From assembly GCA_021323945.1 (NCBI GenBank), contig JAJPKA010000014.1:124001-188000 (forward strand): 64,000 nt of DNA, written 5' to 3'. The DNA comes from Pseudomonadota bacterium (GTDB lineage: Bacteria; Desulfobacterota; Binatia; Binatales; Binataceae). Under the pieces are notes generated by a model. It was given only the letters and a program-made list of their open reading frames with translations, ran no database searches and was not told the DNA's origin. Numbering within the stretch: position 1 is the first letter of the stretch; each line of letters begins with the position of its first letter. Positions 57,506 through 64,000 of this stretch are shown here, one piece after another. The translations under genes were made by a program, and so were the position numbers.

Positions 57506-58519
57506 TCAGGTTCTGGCTATACGAGTTGAAAGAACATGGGACTGCGGTGGGAACGGCAGTTCGCACACCGTGGCTGCGAATATACCGCGGCGGTCGCTGA
57601 CCGATACCTTCGTCCCCGCGGGCCATGCGCTGTGGTGCAGAATCGCCAGTCCAATCGCTCCGTTTGTTGGTAACCGGGCGACGCTGCCCAAATGCCCTAC
57701 CTCTTTGTCGCCGAGCTTAACCACCGCACCCGGCTCTGGGTTTTCGGTACCTTCTATATAAAGACCGCATAGGCGTCGCTTTAGCGAGCCATGCGAGGTT
57801 GCGCGTTCGACAGTTTCCTGTCCGACGTAGCAGCCCTTGTTAAACGCGATAGCTGCCTCGAACCGAGCTTCGAGCGCCAAGGTGCGTTCATTGGTATCTG
57901 TGCCGACCGAAGCCAGACCATTTTCGATGCGGAGGACTTCCAGAGTCTCGGGATGCAAGCCACGCAGTCGTGGATTCAATTCGCGCAGGCGCTCGGCGAT
58001 TCTTGTCACGGCAGCGTCGTCTCCCAAAATGGTGAACGCATGCCCGCCGTAGCGCGGCAGATTTGCGACTCGAACATCGTTCTGTACCAAATGGCGCCAT
58101 GGTTTCAGGGTGTGCACGTCGTCGTCGAAGCAACTCGCAACGATTTCTCCCGAAGCAGGACCCTCGACGTCGAGCAGGGCAAGGTCGTCAAGTTCCTCAA
58201 ACTCGACGTCATCGGCGACCAGGAAGCGTTCGAGGTGCTGGCGCAAGATTGGCCAACGATTCCTGTCAAGCTCGAGCAGAAAAACCTCATCGAGTGCATA
58301 AATAAAGACGTAGGCAACGACGTGGGCGTGTTCGGTGAGAAAAAGCGCGGGCGCAAGGCCTCCCGGTGCCAGCTTCTTCACGTCAGCGCTAGACATGCCG
58401 TGCAAAAACGTGATCCGGTCGTCGCCGCTGACCCGCACGACAACACGGTTGTCAATCTTTCGCAGGCCTGCTCCGCAATGTATCGCTTCGTACTCCAGCT
58501 GCCGGTCTAGCTGATTCAT
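57506..58519 (-). CDS. ygfZ: folate-binding protein YgfZ
   Basis: A 337-residue protein of the GcvT-like fold that helps iron-sulfur cluster enzymes with a folate derivative. The signature KGCYVGQETVERATSHGSLKRRL is complete (KGCYxGQE), and SGDDRITFLHGMSSADVKKL is the typical N-terminal region. It lacks the second GcvT-type C-terminal domain length and is not next to gcvH or gcvP. It diverges from the cupin gene across a short gap. Confidence 0.93.
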   Translation of the reverse strand: MNQLDRQLEYEAIHCGAGLRKIDNRVVVRVSGDDRITFLHGMSSADVKKLAPGGLAPALFLTEHAHVVAYVFIYALDEVFLLELDRNRWPILRQHLERFLVADDVEFEELDDLALLDVEGPASGEIVASCFDDDVHTLKPWRHLVQNDVRVANLPRYGGHAFTILGDDAAVTRIAERLRELNPRLRGLHPETLEVLRIENGLASVGTDTNERTLALEARFEAAIAFNKGCYVGQETVERATSHGSLKRRLCGLYIEGTENPEPGAVVKLGDKEVGHLGSVARLPTNGAIGLAILHHSAWPAGTKVSVSDRRGIFAATVCELPFPPQSHVLSTRIART

Positions 58520-58609
58520 TCGAAACGCTGTCGGCGAGGATCTTGTACAGAATAAGACACCACAAGAGTCAAACTTAGCAGATCAAAAATGTAAGCCTCA
58601 ACGTTTACC

Positions 58610-58621
58610 CACGTGGGTAGC
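58610..58621. promoter_or_regulatory. 12-bp perfect palindrome in the ygfZ/cupin divergent region
   Basis: ACCCACGTGGGT, a perfect 12-bp palindrome with a CACGTG core, sits between the divergent ygfZ and cupin genes, 91 bp before the ygfZ start. It looks like an operator half-pair, but the protein is unknown and chance cannot be excluded in a GC-rich genome. Confidence 0.3.
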
Positions 58622-58796
58622 GCCGACTTCCAGGCTGACCAGGTTCAACGGGCCTCAAGGTATGTCGCGCAAGCTGCATGGTTGTAAAGGCGCGATAAGT
58701 GTAATAAGAGAGACGACTTCAGACCGTGGACCGGAGGATAGGGTGAGCATCAGTGAGCAGCGAAAGGGTCGAACTCCGTGCCCACCCCTAGTTGGA

Positions 58797-59120
58797 ATGA
58801 CCACGATTAGCATTGCTGACCAAGTTAGCCGGCTCAAAAACTCGCCTGAATGGGGCTCCCGCGACCGTCACTCTGTCGGTCTGGTGAGGAATCCTCCCCT
58901 CAATCTTATGCTTATGGTTCTCAAACAAGGGGCGCGCCTTCCCGAACATCGCACCTACGGTCCGATTGCGCTGCAAGTCGTCTCAGGTTCGATTCGTTTT
59001 GTCGCAGGCGCCGAGCGCGTTGTTTGCGCCGGCGAGTTGATTGCTCTGGACCGTAACATTAGCCACAGCCTGGAAGCGCTGGCTGAGAGTGTCATCATAC
59101 TTACTACCGTGCTCGACTAA
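58797..59120 (+). CDS. cupin-domain protein
   Basis: A 107-residue single cupin barrel. The pattern LPEHRTYGPIALQVVSGSIRFVAG, then VCAGELIALDRNISHSLEALAESVIILT, matches the two cupin motifs, with His/Glu residues partly conserved (HRT and SHSLEA), so a metal site is possible but not sure. The start at 58797 is the first ATG giving the domain alone; the track start (58662) adds 45 unusual residues. It converges with the glycosyltransferase gene. The function is unknown. Confidence 0.75.
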   Translation: MTTISIADQVSRLKNSPEWGSRDRHSVGLVRNPPLNLMLMVLKQGARLPEHRTYGPIALQVVSGSIRFVAGAERVVCAGELIALDRNISHSLEALAESVIILTTVLD

Positions 59121-59169
59121 TTGCCGCCGCTAATGGTCCGATGGGCCGCTCGGTTTGAGCCTGCAGGCT

Positions 59170-60312
59170 TTAGCTACGTATTGAAGACAATGGCCCATTG
59201 TCAAGAGCGTCGCGTTTGGCAGTGGATGCGCGCTGACTTTCAATGATAGCTAGATAAACCTTCTCGTATCGGTCCGCCATCTGTTCCACGGTGAAGCGCC
59301 GCTCAAATTCGTCACGGCAGGTTAGACGTGACAGCTTGTCAATTTTGTTTACCGCCTGAGCTAGTTCGTCGACCGTTTCGGCGATATAACCGGTCACACC
59401 GTGGCGCAGCACTTCAGGGACCGAGCCACACGGGCGGGCGAGTACCGGAGTCCCACAGGCTAACGCTTCTATCATGGCGAGACCGAAAGGCTCAGGCCAA
59501 TCGATGGAGAAGACGAGGCCGTATGCTCCACCCAGGAATTCGCTTTTTTCCGCATCACTGATCTCCCCGATGTATTCGATGTCAGGGGGGGCGAGGCGCG
59601 GTTTGATCACGGCCTCGAAGTACTCACGATCGAATTTGTCAACCTTGGCGGCGATCTTGAGTGGAATTCCGACTTTTCGCGCGACTTCGATCGCCATGTC
59701 CGGCCTTTTTTCCGGGGAGATTCTCCCCAAAAATGCCAGGTACTTGCCCGGACGAGGATTGAAGCGCAGCAGATCTCTCGGCAGACCGTGATGAATGGTC
59801 GCTACCCAATTCATGAACGGAAGGGGTTTTCGCTGAGATTCGCTGATCGAAACCAGCGGAACGGATCGATACCGTTGGTAGACTGGATGCAGTTCGGGAA
59901 TGTTTAGTCGGCCGTGCATGGTGGCGACGGTGGGTATCCCTGTCAGGTTGGCGAAAGCAAAGCTCCAGTAGTCGACATGCGTGTGAACAACATCGTAGCG
60001 GCCCAACCCACGCTCGTAGACGTCGCTGAGCATAGCGAACTGGAGCGACGCACCAAGTTCCGGTTTTCCTGCCAGGCGCAAGGCTTTTGGACATCCAGGC
60101 CAAAGCTTGGCTCGAGTCTTTGAGTCTCCCGAAGCGAACAGGGTAACATCGTGCCCGCGGCGCACTAATTCTTCAGTAAGATAGGAGACTACTCGTTCCG
60201 TGCCGCCGTACAACAGCGGCGGGATTCGCTCATACAGCGTTGCCACCTGTGCAATGCGCAGCGGCCGGCAGATACCTCCACGTCCATTTTCATTCTGACC
60301 GATCGTATCCAC
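59170..60312 (-). CDS. GT4-family glycosyltransferase
   Basis: A 380-residue GT-B retaining glycosyltransferase. N-terminal signs are QVATLYERIPPLLYGGTERVVSYL (acceptor loop GG) and ISESQR; the donor-binding C-terminal domain has LGRISPEKRPD and the GT4 signature EPFGLAMIEALACGTPVLA followed by GSVPEVL. It begins with a GTG with AGGAG 7 nt upstream. Substrate unknown; it may build a surface glycolipid or polysaccharide. The gene is isolated from other sugar genes. Confidence 0.92.
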   Translation of the reverse strand: MDTIGQNENGRGGICRPLRIAQVATLYERIPPLLYGGTERVVSYLTEELVRRGHDVTLFASGDSKTRAKLWPGCPKALRLAGKPELGASLQFAMLSDVYERGLGRYDVVHTHVDYWSFAFANLTGIPTVATMHGRLNIPELHPVYQRYRSVPLVSISESQRKPLPFMNWVATIHHGLPRDLLRFNPRPGKYLAFLGRISPEKRPDMAIEVARKVGIPLKIAAKVDKFDREYFEAVIKPRLAPPDIEYIGEISDAEKSEFLGGAYGLVFSIDWPEPFGLAMIEALACGTPVLARPCGSVPEVLRHGVTGYIAETVDELAQAVNKIDKLSRLTCRDEFERRFTVEQMADRYEKVYLAIIESQRASTAKRDALDNGPLSSIRS

Positions 60313-60610
60313 AGCGTGCTCCTGAGGCTGGTTGAAGGAGTTTTCGATTTTCAGCTGGCTACGTCACCAGGTTAAGTGACTAGTTGCGGCCATCGTGCCC
60401 TGTGTAACGAGTAAAGAGTTTAATCTTCAATTTTACCGTTTGCTCCCAACTGGACAGCTCTGTGAGGTTAATTTTTCTTCACAAGTCTTTAGGCAAAAAC
60501 TCAGCCAGAGGTGCTTTGCCGCCAAATGAACAGCATCTGAGCGGAAAAGACGAGTGATTAAAGGCGACGCTTACTTGATTGTGTGGGTCCTAACCAAACT
60601 GGAATAGAAA
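60313..60610. other. divergent intergenic region, GT4 gene and BON gene
   Basis: About 300 bp, AT-richer than the surroundings, with no gene. TTGATTGTGTGGGTCC lies close before the BON start and could be part of a promoter. I see no clear operator or RNA. Promoters for both divergent genes should be here. Confidence 0.4.
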
Positions 60611-61172
60611 ATGCTCCACCGTCTGGAGACGTTGACGAAATCAACCATCAATACACTTTTTGGTGTTGTTCCAAGTGTGATTTTGGCGATCGCAGTTGGC
60701 GGCACTCGCTCCGAAGCCGCTGCGTCCCGGGCTTTTTCATCTACGGCCGTCGCTGACACGGCAAGTAATCCCGAATCATGGCAGCAGGCTGCCGATCAAG
60801 CTCTGCAAAAAGCGGAAATCGCAACTGGGAAGGCATATGGCATACAGCGAAGTCGTGGAGGATTTAGAGGACTTCTCACTTGAAGCAAAAATAATGGCCA
60901 TGCTGCGCGAAAACAAGATTACGCGTGATTCCGATATTCATGTGCATGCTAACAATGGTATTGTGACGGTCAGCGGTCACATGGCCTCGCCCCAAAAGGC
61001 GCGCCAAGTCCAGTGCATCGTATCAAACGTCTATGGTGTTAAGGGTGTGAAGAATGCGCTTACGGCACCCAATGATGAGGTCACCGTGACGCGGTCTGCG
61101 GCGGATTCTGTGCAAGTGGCTCAGCCGTCGCCCAGCGGCACGGAGCCCGCTGAGAAATCGTCGGCTCCTTAA
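60611..61172 (+). pseudogene. BON-domain envelope protein split by a frameshift
   Basis: Two partly overlapping ORFs supply halves of one protein. The 5' frame (60611-60883) gives an N-terminal hydrophobic signal (NTLFGVVPSVILAIAVGG) and a helical piece ending ALQKAEIATGKAYG. The next frame, entered near 60837, gives a BON domain (DSDIHVHANNGIVTVSGHM, VSNVYGVKGVKNAL) and a polar tail. In intact BON proteins such helical stretches lead straight into the domain, so a 1-bp change near 60836-60842 (GCATATGGCATAC) is the likely cause. An ATG at 60837 could alternatively start a coupled leaderless BON protein. Phospholipid/membrane binding is the family role. Confidence 0.7.
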
Positions 61173-61245
61173 GGATTTGCGGCTGGCGAGTCATCCATTT
61201 GGGTAATCGTTCACTTAACCGACCAGTTTTAAGGAGAATCCAAAA

Positions 61246-61620
61246 ATGGCAGATAAAAACCTCTCGGAAGCGACCCAGAGCGCTGCGGCATCGGCTCGTC
61301 AGGCGGCAGCCGGCGCGCAGGAGTATGTTGGCAAAAGTGCAGACGCGGCTCGCGATTATGCCAGCAAAGGATATGAAACCGCGCGCCAGTACGCTGATAC
61401 GGCACGCGAGTATGCTACCAAAGGCTATGATGCAGCGCGCGAATACGCGAGCCAAGGCTACGAGGCCGCCCGCGAGTATGCCAATACCGGGATCGAGGTC
61501 GCGGGAAGGGTTAGCGATAATTTGTCCGAATTCGTACGCAAGGAACCGTGGATTGCTGTTGCGGCGGCGTTCGCGATTGGTTACGTCACTGCACGCATAT
61601 TGCGTCGCCTTTCAGTCTAG
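61246..61620 (+). CDS. YqjD/ElaB-like protein with hendecad repeats and C-terminal membrane anchor
   Basis: A 124-residue protein. Residues ~20-85 repeat units such as ARDYASKGYET, AREYATKGYDA, AREYASQGYEA and AREYANTGIEV, mostly 11 long with one 7-residue unit, giving an amphipathic helix or coiled coil as in LEA-like and apolipophorin-type proteins. The end EFVRKEPWIAVAAAFAIGYVTARILRRL is the DUF883/YqjD membrane anchor, linked in E. coli to ribosome binding. AAGGAG stands before the ATG. It lies in a row with the BON gene and a small membrane protein, suggesting a stress or stationary-phase unit. Confidence 0.8.
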   Translation: MADKNLSEATQSAAASARQAAAGAQEYVGKSADAARDYASKGYETARQYADTAREYATKGYDAAREYASQGYEAAREYANTGIEVAGRVSDNLSEFVRKEPWIAVAAAFAIGYVTARILRRLSV

Positions 61621-61718
61621 CTGCATCGATGCAGTTCGTGAGGTTCGCAGACCAGTGCGACTTCTGCTCGACTGGCGGTCGCTAATGTGTGGTCCCAACA
61701 CTCAAGAAGGGGCGCGTG

Positions 61719-61997
61719 ATGAGCCAGCCGGCAGTTGATAGGTTGCGCGACCAGGTCCCAGGCCGGGAACTAGACCGGACGCGGCCACCGCTGACGGAAC
61801 GTATCCGCGAACGGCCATTGTTTTCGCTTGGCGTGGCCAGCCTCATCGGCTTTGTCGTTGGCGGTGGCGCAGCCTCGCGCACGGGTGCCGCGACCCTGCT
61901 GCTAATCGCGCGAATCTGGGTGAGACGCGCGGCTACCGATGCGCTCGCCAATGTCATGGCAAGCGAACGCCTGCCCAAGCCGAAGGGCGCCCGCTGA
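61719..61997 (+). CDS. small membrane protein of unknown function
   Basis: A 92-residue protein. A polar, Arg-rich N-terminal half (DRLRDQVPGRELDRTRPPLTERIRERP) leads to one clear membrane segment (LFSLGVASLIGFVVGGGAASRTG) and a second hydrophobic stretch (AATLLLIARIWV), then a basic tail. I do not recognise it; position and layout recall YqjE/YqjK-type partners of YqjD. The ATG at 61719 has AAGGGG 7 nt upstream. Confidence 0.65.
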   Translation: MSQPAVDRLRDQVPGRELDRTRPPLTERIRERPLFSLGVASLIGFVVGGGAASRTGAATLLLIARIWVRRAATDALANVMASERLPKPKGAR

Positions 61998-62145
61998 GTC
62001 AGGAACTCGCCCCTCTTGAAGCAAATCGGTGGGATCCGCCGGTTTCGAACGACGTAATTACACCATCAACAATTAATATTGAATTGAATCTTGGGGCAAC
62101 CGCGTTTTTCCAGCCCGGTTCGCCAGACCACAGGATGGCAGGTGG

Positions 62146-62553
62146 CTAGCGATTTTTTGGTTTGCGCTTGTCGAGCAAAGTCGCGATCGCATTGACGAGC
62201 GGGTCAATCTTATAGGGCTTCCGGAGGAATGAATCGTAGCCGAGGCACCGTTCTTTGACGCTTTCCTCAGGCAATGCGCTGGTAACGATCACGGGAATCG
62301 AGGAGTATTCGGGGCTGGCAGCCAGTACTTTGAGCACCGCGGCACCGTCCATTACGGGCATCATCAGGTCGAGCACAATCAGTTCGGGTTTATTTTCCTG
62401 GACACGCATCAGTGCATCCCGCCCATTAAGTGCGGTTACTACTGAATAGCCAAGATCCGTCAGGATGAATTCGAGCACCTCGAGAACCCCGGCTTCGTCA
62501 TCGACGATGAGTATCGTCCTGCCGGCCGGATTGGAATCGAGGGGCTTCGCCAT
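62146..62553 (-). CDS. single-domain response regulator (CheY-like receiver)
   Basis: A 135-residue receiver domain with all phosphorylation residues visible: acidic pair in LIVDDEAGV, phospho-acceptor Asp in IVLDLMMPVMDG, Thr/Ser switch in IVTSALPEES and Lys in FLRKPYK. No output domain follows, so it must act through protein contacts. Its start lies 12 bp after the KaiC-family gene stop on the same strand, implying a shared operon and function. GGTGAGGA precedes the ATG. Confidence 0.93.
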   Translation of the reverse strand: MAKPLDSNPAGRTILIVDDEAGVLEVLEFILTDLGYSVVTALNGRDALMRVQENKPELIVLDLMMPVMDGAAVLKVLAASPEYSSIPVIVTSALPEESVKERCLGYDSFLRKPYKIDPLVNAIATLLDKRKPKNR

Positions 62554-62565
62554 TCCTCACCACCA

Positions 62566-64000
62566 TCACTTCTCGCGCAACTCCACAGGTGATGGGGTCG
62601 CGCGATACAGACCCGAGAGCAGCACTTCGGCACTGGCCGAATCCGGAGCGATCTCGATTCCCTGGCTAGTAATCGACAACTCGCGAAGATTAGAATCGAA
62701 GGCGCTGTCACGGACCTTTAGGATCGATAGCACCCTGGATAACTTTGCCCCGAGCTCAACAAAACGCAGTATGATGTGATTGTCCGTGGTGTCTGAGAGG
62801 CCGACCAACGGAGCGGTCATTGTCGGTCCTATAATTTCTACAGGCTCGGCCGTGCAGATCGTCGTGGTCCCCATTCGAGCCAAGGCCTCCGCCAAGGCGG
62901 CCAAAAATGGCTCCATGGGGCGAGAACGAAGCGCTTTCTTGAAGCCGCCCAAGCCGTCGAGCACCAGACGGCGCACCTTTCTACGACTAACTGCCTCTAG
63001 CAGCCGAGCCGCCAGCTCATCGAGTACCCATTCGGAGGGTGCTTGCCAAAGAATCTCAATGATACCCGCATCAAGTGCCTCGACGAAATGGGGGAACATT
63101 TGAGCTCTGGTACGGATCCGCGCCGGAGTCTCGTAGAATCCGAATAACAAACCAGGTTCGTTGCTATTTGCTTGGGCCAGGAAGTGGAGTCCCATCGTAG
63201 TTTTGCCGGTGCCCGATGGCCCCACTACCATCGTCAAAGTGCGCTCCGGAATGCCTCCTCCCATCATTGAATCCAAGCGCTCAATTCCGGACGAGACGCG
63301 CTTGAGGCGGACATCGTCGGCTGGCAAATTGCGCATTTGCGCCTCTAGCCTTGGATATACCGTGATACCGCCCACACCTATCTGATAATTGTGAACCCCC
63401 TCGAGATAGGAACTGCCGCGAAACTTTCGAATCTGGAGTTCGCGCATCATCCCACAATTGCACAAGGCGCCCGCAAGATTAATGACACCGTCGACCATGG
63501 TTTCTTCGGACGACGGTTTGACCTCAACAGGATTAACCAGTAGAAACACGCTGCAATCCGCTGCATCCGCGTGAGTCTGAAGCTGCTGCACAAAGACTTT
63601 CAGCTCTTCAGAGGAGTGGGCCGAATCAGACGCCGAGGCGAAGCCGTCGAGCACCAGGATCGTCGCCTGGCGCATCGCCACTTCGCGTCGAAGCAGATGT
63701 AATAATCCTGTCAGCCCATCGCTTTTCAAAGTTTTAAATCCACTGATATAGAAAATACCAGTTCCGACCATCCTTTCATCAAAAAAATCCAAGCCGCTCA
63801 GATTACGGAGCATACGCCCAACAGTTTCGGCCATAAGTGTGACGTACAAGACGCTGCTGCCTGCTCGTGCATGACAAAAGGATAGTTGGTTGCCAAAAAT
63901 GGTCTTACCCGTACCCGGAGCGCCTTCAACGATGTAGAGGCCGCCCCTGATAAAGCCACCTTGGAGGACTCTATCCAGTCCGTCGATTCCCGAAGTTAGC
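62566..64000 (-). CDS. two-domain KaiC-family ATPase (5' end outside window)
   Basis: The reading frame continues past the track start (63849) to the window edge, giving at least 478 residues. The first domain holds Walker A EGAPGTGKT, encoded around 63910, and the second holds VGPSGTGKTT at about 63210. Both domains carry RecA/KaiC features (SGIERLDSMMGGGIPE; LVLDGFAS and LVLDGLGG as Walker B strands). The usual KaiC catalytic glutamate pair is not obvious: the segments read TLMAETV and GFYETPAR. Related KaiC-like proteins work in stress, motility or phosphorelay signalling. It is followed by a lone response regulator. A circadian role should not be assumed. Confidence 0.85.
   Translation of the reverse strand, partial: LTSGIDGLDRVLQGGFIRGGLYIVEGAPGTGKTIFGNQLSFCHARAGSSVLYVTLMAETVGRMLRNLSGLDFFDERMVGTGIFYISGFKTLKSDGLTGLLHLLRREVAMRQATILVLDGFASASDSAHSSEELKVFVQQLQTHADAADCSVFLLVNPVEVKPSSEETMVDGVINLAGALCNCGMMRELQIRKFRGSSYLEGVHNYQIGVGGITVYPRLEAQMRNLPADDVRLKRVSSGIERLDSMMGGGIPERTLTMVVGPSGTGKTTMGLHFLAQANSNEPGLLFGFYETPARIRTRAQMFPHFVEALDAGIIEILWQAPSEWVLDELAARLLEAVSRRKVRRLVLDGLGGFKKALRSRPMEPFLAALAEALARMGTTTICTAEPVEIIGPTMTAPLVGLSDTTDNHIILRFVELGAKLSRVLSILKVRDSAFDSNLRELSITSQGIEIAPDSASAEVLLSGLYRATPSPVELREK

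Overview
The window is a moderately GC-rich, gene-dense bacterial chromosome segment with mostly housekeeping genes on both strands. I see no rRNA operon, insertion sequence, prophage block or CRISPR array. The order mutS - amiC - glnD - xerD - M50 protease - scpA - scpB, and the pairing of dnaG with a COG1579 zinc-ribbon protein, recall deltaproteobacterial/Desulfobacterota-type genomes. SMP-30, CmcJ-like, amidohydrolase and alpha/beta-hydrolase genes would fit a soil or uncultured relative such as Candidatus Binatota. That placement is inference and needs marker-gene phylogeny. AmiC and a lipoprotein-type phospholipase D protein fit a diderm cell. A SCO1 protein, a predicted copper protein, a GlcD-like oxidase and FTR1 iron uptake fit an oxygen-exposed lifestyle.

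Layout. 1-9.3 kb: a HAD hydrolase cut by the window edge, a DHA2 drug exporter, a sirtuin, a DipZ-like thioredoxin, a GNAT enzyme, a cardiolipin-synthase-like lipoprotein, two tandem alpha/beta hydrolases and a TPR protein. 9.4-16.6 kb (minus strand): glycolysis (eno-gpmI, 4-bp overlap), an FAD monooxygenase, purH and alr. 16.8-18.8 kb: a TPP-riboswitch-controlled thiS-thiG-thiE operon with a visible promoter and expression-platform hairpin. 18.8-21.6 kb: a divergent pair, a class V aminotransferase and a GlcD-type oxidase, that together suggest glycolate to glyoxylate to glycine. 22-24.7 kb: dnaG, a CAU tRNA and a coiled-coil zinc-ribbon protein, followed by about 750 bp without a convincing gene. 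25.4-29.7 kb: queA-tgt-yajC-secD, with no secF after secD.

29.9-40 kb: a mixed block with an excisionase-like HTH, a PmtA-like methyltransferase, a periplasmic copper-protein candidate, a VOC protein overlapping a PlsC acyltransferase gene tail-to-tail, an FTR1 permease with a perfect Fur-type palindrome, hbd, a stand-alone RAM domain, greA, polX, SCO1, a lysine/arginine/alanine-rich DUF6496-like protein and mobA. 40.1-50.4 kb: the mutS to scpB run. 50.5-53.6 kb: a repeat protein predicted to be a beta-helix, a CmcJ/GA4-desaturase-type protein and an SMP-30 protein. 53.9-55.6 kb: sulfate activation (cysC-sat). 55.6-60.3 kb: an amidohydrolase, a 47-residue rubredoxin-like protein missed by the ORF track, ygfZ, a cupin and a GT4 glycosyltransferase. 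60.6-64 kb: a stress/envelope-looking cluster with a BON protein split by a frameshift, a hendecad-repeat YqjD-like protein and a small membrane protein, then a two-domain KaiC-family ATPase (cut by the window edge) followed by a single-domain response regulator.

No complete new defence or biosynthetic system is evident. The items I would follow up first are the KaiC/response-regulator unit with its neighbouring envelope-stress genes, the repeat beta-helix protein, the insertion in MutS, the orphan secD, the structured RNA-like stretch before greA and the split BON gene.
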